64,000 bases of DNA from Leucobacter komagatae (GTDB lineage Bacteria > Actinomycetota > Actinomycetes > Actinomycetales > Microbacteriaceae): positions 62,001 to 126,000 of the forward strand of contig NZ_JXSQ01000005.1 in NCBI RefSeq assembly GCF_000834055.1, in the 5' to 3' direction. Position numbers and translations under genes: made by a program. The notes under the pieces are model-generated. The model was not told where the DNA came from, ran no database searches, and worked only from the letters and a program-made list of their open reading frames with translations. Shown here piece by piece: positions 1-8,440 of this stretch (positions are counted from its first letter, which is position 1; each line of letters begins with the position of its first letter).

Positions 1-216
1 GCGCTCCAGATCATCTTTATCCCCACGATCGGTGGCTCACTTGGCCACCGCATCGTAGGCCTGCACGTTGTGCCGATCGCGGGCGGCTGGATCGGGCTCT
101 GGCGCCCAATCGTGCGCAGCCTACTCGTTACGCTCGTGATTCCGGCGCTCGTCTGGGATTCAGACCAGCGTGGCTTCCACGACAAGATCGCAGGGACGGT
201 GCTTATTCGCGCCTAG
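1..216 (+). CDS. RDD-family membrane protein, C-terminal fragment
   Basis: The window opens inside a gene. The first 72 codons (frame 1, stop TAG at 214-216) give a hydrophobic peptide ending in WDSDQRGFHDKIAGTVLIRA. The D-x-x-x-RG-hhDK-h-A-GT-x-V pattern is the usual end of RDD-domain membrane proteins, and such a gene often lies just upstream of glnA in actinobacteria. The function of RDD proteins is poorly defined. The N-terminus lies outside the window, so length and start cannot be judged. Confidence 0.7.
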   Translation, partial: ALQIIFIPTIGGSLGHRIVGLHVVPIAGGWIGLWRPIVRSLLVTLVIPALVWDSDQRGFHDKIAGTVLIRA

Positions 217-285
217 TGCGCGATCACGGGATGATGCGAAAACGCGATGTCAGAGCCGACAACGACGTCCAACGCGCCGCAAGAC

Positions 286-301
286 GTAACACGCCTGAAA
301 C
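286..301 (+). promoter_or_regulatory. Candidate GlnR-type box upstream of glnA1
   Basis: The glnA1 leader contains gtaac, six bases, then gaaac. This fits the gTnAC-n6-GaAAc half of the GlnR consensus known from Streptomyces and mycobacteria. It lies about 85 bp before the glnA1 start, a reasonable place for a nitrogen regulator. Only one half-pair is clear, and whether this organism uses GlnR is not visible here. Confidence 0.4.
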
Positions 302-303
302 AG

Positions 304-333
304 TGCTTCCATGCTCCGGAAATGCTGGAAGCA
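304..333. repeat. Inverted repeat in the glnA1 leader
   Basis: Perfect 8-bp arms tgcttcca/tggaagca flank 14 bases, immediately after the candidate GlnR box and about 50 bp before the glnA1 start. It could be an operator or a leader hairpin. No T-tract follows, so it is not an obvious terminator. Confidence 0.4.
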
Positions 334-385
334 TAGGCTTTACCTACGAAGCGGCAGACCGCCGCACCGAAAAGTGAGGATCCCG

Positions 386-1810
386 ATGTTCAAGACTCCG
401 CAGGAAGTCATCGACTATATCCGCGAAACCGATGTCAAGTTTCTCGACATCCGGTTCACCGATCTCCCAGGTGTGCAGCAGCACTTCAATATCCCTGCGA
501 GCACGGTAGACCTCGATTTCTTCGAGGTTGGACAGATGTTCGACGGCTCCTCGATCCGCGGCTTCGCCACGATCGCTGAGTCCGACATGCAGCTCATCCC
601 CGATGTCACCACCGCGTACATCGACCAGTTCCGCGCCGAGCGCACGCTCATCATGGTGTTTGACATTTACAACCCCCGCACCGGCGAGATCTACTCGAAG
701 GATCCGCGCCAGGTAGCGAAGAAGGCCGAGCAGTTCCTCGCGTCGACCGGAATCGCCGACACCGCCTTCTTCGCGCCGGAGGCCGAGTTCTACATTCTCG
801 ATTCGGTCCGCTACGAGACCACTCCGCGCCGCACCTTCTACGAAATTGACTCGGAAGAGGCGCACTGGAACTCCGCAACGAAGTACGAGGGCGGCAACCT
901 GGGCAACACGACCCCGCTCAAGGGCGGCTACTTCCCGGTCTCCCCCGTCGACAAGCAGGCAGACCTGCGCGACGATATCTCGCTTCGCCTCATTGAGGCT
1001 GGCCTCCACCTCGAGCGTGCACACCACGAGGTTGGCGCGCCCGGCCAGGCCGAGATCAACTACCGCTTCGACACGATGGTGTCGGCCGCTGACGACGTGC
1101 TGAAGTTCAAGTACATCGTCAAGAACACCGCTGAGCTGTGGGGCAAGACCGCCACGTTCATGCCGAAGCCCGTCTTCGGTGACAACGGCTCGGGCATGCA
1201 CACCCACATGTCGCTCTGGCAGAACGGCGAGCCACTGTTCTACGACGAGAACGGCTACGCAGGCCTTTCGGACGTCGCACGCTGGTTCATCGGCGGCATC
1301 CTCAAGCACGCACCGTCGCTCCTCGCGTTCACGAACCCGACGATCAACAGCTACCGCCGCCTCGTAAAGGGCTACGAAGCACCGGTAAACCTCGCGTACT
1401 CGGCCGGCAACCGCTCGGCAGCGATCCGCATCCCGCTCACCGGTTCGAACCCGAAGGCGAAGCGCATCGAGTTCCGCGCCCCTGATGCTTCGGGCAACCC
1501 GTACCTCGCGTTCGCCGCGCAGCTCATGGCGGGCATCGATGGCATCCGCAACCGCATCGAGCCCGGTGAGCCGATCGACAAGGATCTCTACGAGCTCCCC
1601 CCGGAGGAAGCCGCGAGCATCCCCCAGGTTCCTGGCTCGCTCTCTGAGGCGCTCAGCGCGCTTGAGGCGGATCACGCGTACCTCCTCGAGGGTGGCGTCT
1701 TCACCGAGGAGCTCATCCAGACCTGGATTTCGTTGAAGAACGAGACAGAGATCATGCCGATGGCGATCCGCCCTCACCCGTACGAGTTCGAGCTCTACTA
1801 CGGCGTCTAG
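386..1810 (+). CDS. glnA: Type I glutamine synthetase GlnA1
   Basis: Makes glutamine from glutamate, ammonia and ATP in the cytoplasm, as a dodecamer. The 474 residues match the usual GlnA1 length. Visible motifs are the early [10 protein letters not shown] strand, FDGSSIRGF, the metal/glutamate-binding FAPEAEFYI and [12 protein letters not shown], the ATP-site [10 protein letters not shown], and NRSAAIRIP. Tyr402 in [10 protein letters not shown] is the position adenylylated in beta-type enzymes, in keeping with glnE nearby. The ATG at 386 is chosen because the protein then begins MFKTPQEV as in relatives and has a gtgagga ribosome site; the reading frame is open further upstream but without family similarity. 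Regulation is probably by the leader site at 286-301 and by GlnE. Confidence 0.97.
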   Translation: MFKTPQEVIDYIRETDVKFLDIRFTDLPGVQQHFNIPASTVDLDFFEVGQMFDGSSIRGFATIAESDMQLIPDVTTAYIDQFRAERTLIMVFDIYNPRTGEIYSKDPRQVAKKAEQFLASTGIADTAFFAPEAEFYILDSVRYETTPRRTFYEIDSEEAHWNSATKYEGGNLGNTTPLKGGYFPVSPVDKQADLRDDISLRLIEAGLHLERAHHEVGAPGQAEINYRFDTMVSAADDVLKFKYIVKNTAELWGKTATFMPKPVFGDNGSGMHTHMSLWQNGEPLFYDENGYAGLSDVARWFIGGILKHAPSLLAFTNPTINSYRRLVKGYEAPVNLAYSAGNRSAAIRIPLTGSNPKAKRIEFRAPDASGNPYLAFAAQLMAGIDGIRNRIEPGEPIDKDLYELPPEEAASIPQVPGSLSEALSALEADHAYLLEGGVFTEELIQTWISLKNETEIMPMAIRPHPYEFELYYGV

Positions 1811-1942
1811 TGAGGCTTGCGCGCGTCGCCCGCGGCCTGAGTCCGCTGGCGGCGAGCTGCGCGCGCAGGCGTACACCGGCCCGGATAGTGCACGAAAACG
1901 CCTCCAGAGGGCTCACAGCGCGCTTATAGGGCACACATCGAC

Positions 1943-1990
1943 CACAGAGGAGCCCCTCTCCGGCTAATGCCAGGGAGGGGCTCCTCTGTG
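1943..1990. terminator. Bidirectional terminator between glnA1 and a convergent small gene
   Basis: Perfect 16-bp arms (1943-1958 and 1975-1990, cacagaggagcccctc and its complement) surround a 16-base loop and are followed on the plus strand by ttgttcg. It lies between convergent genes, so it probably stops both transcripts. Confidence 0.85.
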
Positions 1991-2074
1991 TTGTTCGTCT
2001 GCGACGTGGGCGTCGTTCACGTTCCGCGACGAGGCGTCCGCCGCGCAGACGAACGCGGGGGAAGCGGGAGCGTG

Positions 2075-2314
2075 TTACTTGCGCTTACCGATTCCGAGGT
2101 CGCGTGCCGTCGACTTGTCACCGGTGAAGGAGTTGCGCAGCGCGAGCGAGCGGACGATCCCGTCAGCGATCTGGCGCGCATTGTCTGCGGCTGTCGGCCC
2201 CTCAGTGGGAGCCTCCTCGGTTTTTTGGAACCCCGCCCGGATCTCCTCGTCGAGTCCTTCGAGGACTGACTGCTGGACATGGGAGGGAAGACGGTGAAAG
2301 CTTTCGCTGGGCAT
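2075..2314 (-). CDS. Small conserved-looking hypothetical protein
   Basis: 79 residues beginning MPSESFHRLPSHVQQSV, with a charged helical N-terminal half and a basic tail (GIGKRK). No family is recognised. Coding is supported by its natural fit between a convergent terminator and an upstream region, and by amino acid composition that is normal compared with the arginine- and serine-rich overlapping frames. A cataacat hexamer region lies about 10 bases before the ATG, so the mRNA may be leaderless. The start is uncertain. Confidence 0.5.
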   Translation of the reverse strand: MPSESFHRLPSHVQQSVLEGLDEEIRAGFQKTEEAPTEGPTAADNARQIADGIVRSLALRNSFTGDKSTARDLGIGKRK

Positions 2315-2499
2315 GATGTCTATGTTATGCCACAGCAGGGGGCATGCCGGGCGCGTCTCCCACTTCGCCGTCAGTTCGCCGTCACTTCGGCGCCGCCGCG
2401 GTGCGGTTTAGGTGCTGCGTTGGCGAGGCTTCGGCGCGACGCCGGTCCCGTATCGGCGGGACATTGGTGCGGTTTTGGCGCACCAGCTGCCGCGCAGCG

Positions 2500-2535
2500 G
2501 CCCATTTCAGTACCTTCGTTGCTACTGAAATGGGC
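2500..2535. repeat. Strong hairpin without T-tract
   Basis: Perfect 13-bp arms gcccatttcagta/tactgaaatgggc with a 10-base loop. It lies in a stretch (2315-2796) with no convincing long gene, just downstream of the 25-codon minus-strand frame at 2560-2637. It may be a terminator for that frame or for glnE, or a protein-binding palindrome. Confidence 0.5.
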
Positions 2536-2559
2536 GCGCGAGCGCAGGAAATCGGTCGT

Positions 2560-2637
2560 TCAGGAGTCGATGTCTTCCTCGAAGTCAATGTCCTCACCAT
2601 CGAGGATCACCTCAAGCATCTTCGCTAGATAGTTCAT
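2560..2637 (-). CDS. Possible 25-residue acidic small protein
   Basis: A short minus-strand frame encodes MNYLAKMLEVILDGEDID followed by FEEDIDS: an amphipathic helix and an acidic tail, with a hairpin right after the stop. It lies downstream of glnE on the same strand. No good ribosome site is seen. The sensible composition is the only support. Confidence 0.25.
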   Translation of the reverse strand: MNYLAKMLEVILDGEDIDFEEDIDS

Positions 2638-2796
2638 GCCGCAAGGCTACGCCGTGTCCAAGCTGAGCACTAGCCCTATAACGAAATGGTCACAAACCGT
2701 TCAGCTGCTCGTTTCAGTTTTCCACGAAACGACCCCCGCTACCGGTGTGCGCGACCCGGCACGCACACGAGACCGCTCCCCCTGCGAGGGCACCGA

Positions 2797-5700
2797 CTAT
2801 GCCTGCACCTCAGGGAACAACTCGTCCTCGCGATACCCGAAGAACTCCCGCTCGAACACTGCCCGGGCGCGCCTGCTCACCGAGTGCCAGCGCTCGACGA
2901 GTTCGGTGGTGCTCCCGCCCTGGTATCCGAGCACCCCGGCGATGCCAGCGAGATCGCGCCAGTCTCGCGGCAGCGTGTCGGAGACGCGGCCGTTCCAGAG
3001 GCGCATAGCCGAACGAAGTGTGCTCGCAAAGCGCCACGCCTCTTCGAGGGTCTCAGCATCTTCGGGCGTGATGAACTCGAGCTCAGCCGCCGCGGTGAGG
3101 GCCTCAATCGTTGAGACGGTGCGCAGCTCGGGGTGCTCAGCACCGTGCTGGAGCTGCAGCAGCTGCACGAGCCACTCCACATCGCTAATCCCGCCCGGTC
3201 CAAGCTTCAGGTGCATGCCTGGATCCTGGCCCTGAGGGAGGCGCTCGCCTTCGACCCGTGCTTTGATACGGCGCACTTCTCGGAGCTGATCCTCGCCAAA
3301 TACTGCTGGGTACCTGATTGGGTCTGCCATGACGAAGAACTCTGCGCTCAGGCTGGTGTCGCCGGCAGCGTGCCGCGCACGGAGCAGCGCTTGCGCCTCC
3401 CATGTAACCGACCAACGTTCGTAGTAGCTTCGATAGGACTCGAGGCTCCGCACGAGCGGGCCGTTCTTGCCCTCTGGCCGCAAATCGAAATCGAGATCGA
3501 CTGGGAACCGCGGGTCAGACACGAGCGCTCGGAGTTCCGTGATCATTCTGGCTGCGGGAGAGACGGGCCCAGAACTCGTCGCCCCGCCGCGCGCGACGGC
3601 GACGAGATCGATGTCCGAGGCGAATCCAAGCTCGCCGCCTCCGAAGCGGCCCATACCGATGAGCGCGATCTCTGGCGGATCCGCCTCACCGGAGTAGTGC
3701 GCACGGATTGCGATGAGCAGGGCGTCAAGCAACGCCGTGTGCGCTCCGTCGAGCCCCCGAGCGACGCCCTCCTCGTCGAGCACGCCGACGACGCGGCCCA
3801 TCGCGAGACGCAGAATTTCGCGGCGGTGCACGCCGCGCAATCGCTCGGCGGCTGACCGCGACGAGGATCGCCGTGACACCAGCGACCGCATTTCGCTGAG
3901 CAGCGCAGCGGGATCGGGCGGCACGAGCAGCGCATCGCGTTCGAGCCAGGCGACGCCCTCTGGGTGGCTTTCGAGAAGCCCGGCAGCAAACTTTGAGTTC
4001 GCGAGTAACTTGGTCAGTCGTTCGGCCGCAAGCGAGCCGTCCCTGAGCAGCCGCAAGTACCACGACGAATTCCGGTTCGCCTCGCTGACCTTGCGAAACG
4101 CGAGCAATCCGAAGTCGGGGTCCGTCCCCTCCGCAAGCCACTGCAGAAGAACGGGCGTGAGGTTTCTGAGTATCTTCGCGCTCCGGGACGGGCCGCTCGC
4201 CAGCGCGGCGAGATGGCGCGAAGCACCATCGGGATCCATAAACCCAATGCTCGATAGCCGGGCGCGCGCCTCGGCTGAACCGAGCACAAACTCCTCGTCC
4301 GGGAGCGCTGCGACGGCGCTGAGAAGCGGCGCATAGAAGATCTTGAGGTGCAGCTCCCGCACGTCGCGGCGGACGCGCTCCCACAGCTCCTGCAGTTCGG
4401 AGGCGCTCCGCGCCAGCCCGGAGGCGCGGGCAAGCACCCTCAGACCCTCCTCGTCGCGAGGCATGAGCGCGGTTCGGCGAAGCTCGCGCAGCTGCAGCCT
4501 GTGCTCGAGCACACGGAGCGTGCGGTAGTCCTCGCTCAGACGTTCCCCGTCGTGCCGCGCGACGTAGCCGTCCTCGACGAGTGCACGCAGCGCTGGCAGC
4601 GTGCCACGCAGCTGCAGGTGTTCGTCGTGCTGGCCGTGCACCAGCTGCAAGAGCTGCACGCTGAACTCGATATCGCGGAGCCCGCCGGGGCCGAGCTTGA
4701 TCTGGTACGGAAGCTCGTCCGTCGAAATGTGTTCGGTAACGCGTTCCCGCATTCGCTGCACCGATCCGACGAAGTCTTCACGGTTCGCCGATGCCCACAC
4801 GAGTGGCCGAGTGAGCGCAACAAATTCGTCTCCGAGCGCGATGTCGCCAGCGCACGGTCGAGCCTTAATGAGGGCCTGAAACTCCCACGCCTTCGCCCAT
4901 CGATCGTAGTAGCGCATCATCGACTCAAGGGTGCGAACGAGCGGGCCCTGCCTGCCCTCTGGCCGGAGGTTTGCGTCGACCTGCCAGAGCGGCAGCTCGA
5001 GGGAGGGATGGTGAATTGCCCGCATGACTTCGCGCGCCAGCGCCGTCGCTGCCCGCTCGTCGCCCTCGGCGATGAACATCACGTCGACATCGGAGACGAC
5101 GTTCAGTTCCTCCGCCCCGCACTTGCCCATCGCGATGATCGAGAACCGCAACTCTTCGAGCGATTCTTCGGTGACCTGCGCGGTGCTGTCTCCGGCGAGC
5201 AGCGTCGCGCGACCGACCACGATTGCAGCCTCGAGTGCGGCATCAGCGAGCCCTGACAGGGCCGCGGCGACGACTTCGAACGCCGGTCGAGCGTCGGGGA
5301 GATCCTCGTGCGAGCCCGCGCTGAGCAAGTCGTAGAGACTCACCGCGGTAAGCAGCTCGCGATACTTCACACGGAGTGCATTCCAGCCCTCCTCGCCAGC
5401 GAGTCCCCCGTTGTCGCCGGTGACGGCTCCGAGGAGCTGCTCACGCGCCTCCTCACCGCTCGGGAGCCAACCGTCCCTGGCGGTGAGCCCTGCGATGAGG
5501 TCTGGGTGGCGCAGCAGGAAACTCCCCAGCGCGGGCGACGCCCCAACGACGATGCACAGTCGACGCCAAGCGAACGCGTCGAGCCCGGAAAGCTGATCGG
5601 CGTGCGTTTCGGCGAGCCGGAGCAGCAGCGACAGCGCAGAGTCGGGGTCGGCCGCCACTGCAAGCCCCTCGAGCAGGGACGCCCGGTCGGCATCGCCGAG

Positions 5701-5817
5701 GAGCGACGCGAGCTCAGCGATGCCGTCCCTTGCAGTGGAGAGGCTTTGAAACCCAGCACGGGCGTAGGCACCTAGCTCTCCCCGTCGCCCGCCTGGTGGT
5801 GTCCCCGTAGCCGCCAT
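2797..5817 (-). CDS. glnE: Bifunctional glutamine synthetase adenylyltransferase/deadenylase GlnE
   Basis: Transfers AMP to, and removes it from, the regulatory tyrosine of GlnA1, tuning glutamine synthesis to nitrogen supply. At 1006 residues it has the usual length and two-part build. The N-terminal nucleotidyltransferase carries GKCGAEELNVVSDVDVMF near residues 232-250. The C-terminal one carries GMGRFGGGELGFASDIDLV near 725-742. Both keep the G-x-LN/LG-x-x-SD-h-D metal-binding signature. It lies nine bases downstream of glnA2 on the same strand and is probably cotranscribed with it; its target glnA1 is about 1 kb past the stop. Confidence 0.96.
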   Translation of the reverse strand: MAATGTPPGGRRGELGAYARAGFQSLSTARDGIAELASLLGDADRASLLEGLAVAADPDSALSLLLRLAETHADQLSGLDAFAWRRLCIVVGASPALGSFLLRHPDLIAGLTARDGWLPSGEEAREQLLGAVTGDNGGLAGEEGWNALRVKYRELLTAVSLYDLLSAGSHEDLPDARPAFEVVAAALSGLADAALEAAIVVGRATLLAGDSTAQVTEESLEELRFSIIAMGKCGAEELNVVSDVDVMFIAEGDERAATALAREVMRAIHHPSLELPLWQVDANLRPEGRQGPLVRTLESMMRYYDRWAKAWEFQALIKARPCAGDIALGDEFVALTRPLVWASANREDFVGSVQRMRERVTEHISTDELPYQIKLGPGGLRDIEFSVQLLQLVHGQHDEHLQLRGTLPALRALVEDGYVARHDGERLSEDYRTLRVLEHRLQLRELRRTALMPRDEEGLRVLARASGLARSASELQELWERVRRDVRELHLKIFYAPLLSAVAALPDEEFVLGSAEARARLSSIGFMDPDGASRHLAALASGPSRSAKILRNLTPVLLQWLAEGTDPDFGLLAFRKVSEANRNSSWYLRLLRDGSLAAERLTKLLANSKFAAGLLESHPEGVAWLERDALLVPPDPAALLSEMRSLVSRRSSSRSAAERLRGVHRREILRLAMGRVVGVLDEEGVARGLDGAHTALLDALLIAIRAHYSGEADPPEIALIGMGRFGGGELGFASDIDLVAVARGGATSSGPVSPAARMITELRALVSDPRFPVDLDFDLRPEGKNGPLVRSLESYRSYYERWSVTWEAQALLRARHAAGDTSLSAEFFVMADPIRYPAVFGEDQLREVRRIKARVEGERLPQGQDPGMHLKLGPGGISDVEWLVQLLQLQHGAEHPELRTVSTIEALTAAAELEFITPEDAETLEEAWRFASTLRSAMRLWNGRVSDTLPRDWRDLAGIAGVLGYQGGSTTELVERWHSVSRRARAVFEREFFGYREDELFPEVQA

Positions 5818-5825
5818 CGCTCGAA

Positions 5826-7163
5826 CTAGATCGTGTCGAGCATCGAGTTGAGCTCGAACGGCGTGACCTGGCTGCGGTACTCGTCGACCTCGCGCCTACT
5901 GTCGCGAATGAGGTAGGCGAAGACCTGCTCGCCGAGGGTTTCGGCGACGAGCTCGGAGCGCTCCATGACCGCGAGCGCGTGCTCGAGGCTCTGCGGCAGT
6001 GGATCGAAGCCCATTGCACGACGCTCTCCGTCGCTCAGCGCCCAAACGTTGTTCTCCGCCTCTGGCGGAAGCTCGTACTCCTCCTGGATGCCCTTGAGGC
6101 CGGCCGCAAGGAGCACGGAGAAACCGAGGTACGGGTTCACAGCGCTGTCCATGCCGCGGTACTCGACGCGCGCCGCTCCCCCCTTGCCCGGCTTGTACAT
6201 GGGTACGCGCACCAGGGCTGAGCGGTTGTTGTGCCCCCAGCTGACAAACGAAGGCGCCTCGTCGCCACCCCACAGGCGCTTGTACGAGTTCACGTACTGG
6301 TTCGTCACGGCGGTAAGTTCGGGCGCGTGGCGAAGCACTCCCGCGACGAAACGGCGTGCGGTGACAGACATGTGGTATCTCGCGCTGGGGTCGTAGAATG
6401 CGTTCTCCTCACCCTCAAACAGCGAGACGTGGGTGTGCATCCCCGACCCGGGCTGGCCGGCAAGCGGCTTCGGCATGAAAGTAGCGTGCACTCCCTGCGC
6501 GATAGCAACTTCCTTCACCACAGAGCGGAAGGTCATGATGTTGTCCGCCGTCGCAAGCGCGTCGGCGTAGCGGAGGTCGATCTCGTTCTGGCCTGGGCCC
6601 GCCTCGTGATGGCTGAACTCCACGGAGATCCCGAGGTCCTCGAGCATGTTCACGCTCTCACGGCGGAAATCGTGTGCGGTTCCGCCTGGAACGTTGTCGA
6701 AGTAGCCAGCGCGGTCTACCGGAATGGGCCCCTCTGGCCCGATGTCCTTCGACTTCAGGAGATAGAACTCGATTTCCGGGTGGGTGTAGAACGAGAAACC
6801 CATGTCCGCCGCCTGGGCCAGTGTGCGCTTGAGCACATTGCGGGGATCCGACACTGCCGGCTCCCCATTCGGGGTCCGAATATCGCAGAACATGCGCCCG
6901 GTTGGTTCGCTCTCGCCACGCCAGGGAAGGATCTGGAACGTCGACGGGTCAGGAACGGCGAGGAGATCCGACTCGTACGCGCGAGTGAGGCCCTCGATCG
7001 CTGAACCGTCGAAGCCAATGCCCTCACTGAACGCACCCTCGACCTCTGCGGGTGCGAGGGCGACGGATTTCAGCGCTCCGGCGACATCAGTGAACCAGAG
7101 TCGCACGAATTTCACTCCGCGTTCCTCGATCGTACGAAGCACAAAGTCTCTCTGCTTGCTCAC
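5826..7163 (-). CDS. glnA2: Glutamine synthetase-like protein GlnA2
   Basis: A glutamine synthetase-fold ligase of 445 residues, close to mycobacterial GlnA2. Visible motifs are LWFTDVAGALKSV, IGFDGSAIEGL, HPEIEFYLL, HHEAGPGQNEIDLRYADAL, PGSGMHTHVSLF and NNRSALVRVPMY. The position of the GlnA1 adenylylation tyrosine reads YELPPEAEN without the KDLY context, so control by GlnE is unlikely. In Streptomyces a GlnA2 is a gamma-glutamylpolyamine synthetase, so the substrate here may not be ammonia (inference). The GTG at 7163 is preferred over an upstream ATG because gaggag precedes it and family similarity starts at SKQRDFVLR. Confidence 0.92.
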   Translation of the reverse strand: MSKQRDFVLRTIEERGVKFVRLWFTDVAGALKSVALAPAEVEGAFSEGIGFDGSAIEGLTRAYESDLLAVPDPSTFQILPWRGESEPTGRMFCDIRTPNGEPAVSDPRNVLKRTLAQAADMGFSFYTHPEIEFYLLKSKDIGPEGPIPVDRAGYFDNVPGGTAHDFRRESVNMLEDLGISVEFSHHEAGPGQNEIDLRYADALATADNIMTFRSVVKEVAIAQGVHATFMPKPLAGQPGSGMHTHVSLFEGEENAFYDPSARYHMSVTARRFVAGVLRHAPELTAVTNQYVNSYKRLWGGDEAPSFVSWGHNNRSALVRVPMYKPGKGGAARVEYRGMDSAVNPYLGFSVLLAAGLKGIQEEYELPPEAENNVWALSDGERRAMGFDPLPQSLEHALAVMERSELVAETLGEQVFAYLIRDSRREVDEYRSQVTPFELNSMLDTI

Positions 7164-7252
7164 GCGGCAGCTCCTCTCGGGGCGCGGATCCATACCGGGT
7201 TCGGTACGGCTTTCAGCCTACCGCCCGCAGGCTACTCGTGAGCGTTAACCCG

Positions 7253-7453
7253 CTATTCGTCTTCGTCCTCTTCATTCCACTCGCGTGCCCGTTCCGCGAG
7301 GATCTGCGTCGCTCGTGCGGCCTCATCGCGTGTCTTGAAAGGGCCAACCCGGTACACCGCAAGTGATTGCGGCCCCTCTTCGACCTCACCGGTCTTGGAA
7401 TTGAACCAGTACGTCTCGGCGGGATCGTTGATCCCCCAGTCCTGTTTGCTCAC
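7253..7453 (-). CDS. Small acidic conserved actinobacterial protein
   Basis: 66 residues starting MSKQDWGINDPAETYWFNSKTGEVEEG. The middle (VYRVGPFKTRDEAARATQIL) reads like a SPOR-type fold strand and helix pair, and the tail is acidic (EEDEDE). Small proteins of this sort are common in Actinobacteria with unknown role. It is divergent from map, with 37 bp between the starts. It could instead share a transcript with glnA2, which lies downstream. Confidence 0.75.
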   Translation of the reverse strand: MSKQDWGINDPAETYWFNSKTGEVEEGPQSLAVYRVGPFKTRDEAARATQILAERAREWNEEDEDE

Positions 7454-7490
7454 GGGCTTCCCTTCGTTGGCTTACTCCTAGACTAGACGT

Positions 7491-8360
7491 ATGCCTTTCG
7501 ATGACCACGGCAATATTGTCTCCGGTGTTCTCCCAGCTCAGCGTTCAGTGCCCTCAAGCATTGTGCGCCCGCCATATGTCGGCCTGCTCGAGCCACCGGC
7601 GTACGAGGGTGACAACACCTACAGCGAAGACGAAGTCGCAAAGATCCGTGCCGCAGGCCGGATAGCTTCCCGCGCGCTCGACGCCGTAGGGGCTGCGGTC
7701 GCACCGGGCATCACCACGGCAGAGCTGGACCGGATCGGCCACGAGGCCGTCGTGTCAGCTGGGGCGTACCCGTCGACGCTCGGCTACCGCGGCTACCCTG
7801 CTTCGAGCTGCACCTCTGTCAACGAGGTCATCTGCCATGGGATCCCTGACGACACGGTGCTCCGTGAGGGCGACATTGTGAACGTCGACATCACGGCCTA
7901 CCTCGACGGTTTCCACGGCGATACCAATCGCACCTTCCGTGTTGGCACCGTCGCCGAGGACGTCGACCTGCTCATCGAGCGCACCCACGAGGCGATGATG
8001 CGCGGGATCAAGGCCGCGAAGCCTGGCCGCGAGGTCAACGTGATCGGCCGCGTGATAGAAACCTACGCGAAGCGCTTCGGCTATGGCGTAGTTCGCGATT
8101 TCACCGGACACGGCGTCGGTTCGTCGTTCCACACCGGGCTGATCATCCCCCACTACGACTCGGCTCCACGCTTTAGCGACGTCATCCAGCCCGGTATGGT
8201 GTTCACCGTCGAACCCATGCTGACCCTGGGAACGCACGAGTGGGACATGTGGGCGGATGACTGGACGGTCACCACGCGGGACAAGTCAATCACCGCACAG
8301 TTCGAGCACACGATCGTCGTCCGCGAGAACGGATTCGAACTGCTCACCGTTTCTGAGTAG
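7491..8360 (+). CDS. map: Type I methionine aminopeptidase
   Basis: Removes the initiator methionine from nascent proteins. 289 residues with the pita-bread fold. The five metal ligands appear in order: two Asp in VDITAYLDGFHGDTNRTF, His in FTGHGVGSSFHTG, Glu in FTVEPMLTL and Glu in QFEHTIVV. The substrate-pocket region YRGYPASSCTSVNEVICHGIP is intact. The N-terminal extension of about 40 residues (PFDDHGNIVSG...) is typical of actinobacterial MAPs. The gene starts at a divergent promoter region shared with the 66-residue gene. Confidence 0.95.
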   Translation: MPFDDHGNIVSGVLPAQRSVPSSIVRPPYVGLLEPPAYEGDNTYSEDEVAKIRAAGRIASRALDAVGAAVAPGITTAELDRIGHEAVVSAGAYPSTLGYRGYPASSCTSVNEVICHGIPDDTVLREGDIVNVDITAYLDGFHGDTNRTFRVGTVAEDVDLLIERTHEAMMRGIKAAKPGREVNVIGRVIETYAKRFGYGVVRDFTGHGVGSSFHTGLIIPHYDSAPRFSDVIQPGMVFTVEPMLTLGTHEWDMWADDWTVTTRDKSITAQFEHTIVVRENGFELLTVSE

Positions 8361-8440
8361 CGTAGTCGCTGAGGCTTACAGGAACGCCAGATATACCGGC
8401 GCCTGTTAGCCTCGTTGAATTTTAGCTCGGCGCCGGGTTT

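Noticed and set aside
344-1876. 510-codon minus-strand open frame opposite glnA1
   Set aside because: It is the antisense of a clear glutamine synthetase gene, with arginine/valine-rich composition typical of GC-rich shadow frames.
2344-2628. 94-codon plus-strand frame after the 79-residue gene
   Set aside because: No ribosome site or recognisable motif; Arg/Ala/Cys-rich composition and it runs through the strong hairpin at 2500-2535.
4348-5256. 302-codon plus-strand frame opposite glnE
   Set aside because: Antisense to conserved GlnE domains, with no family similarity.
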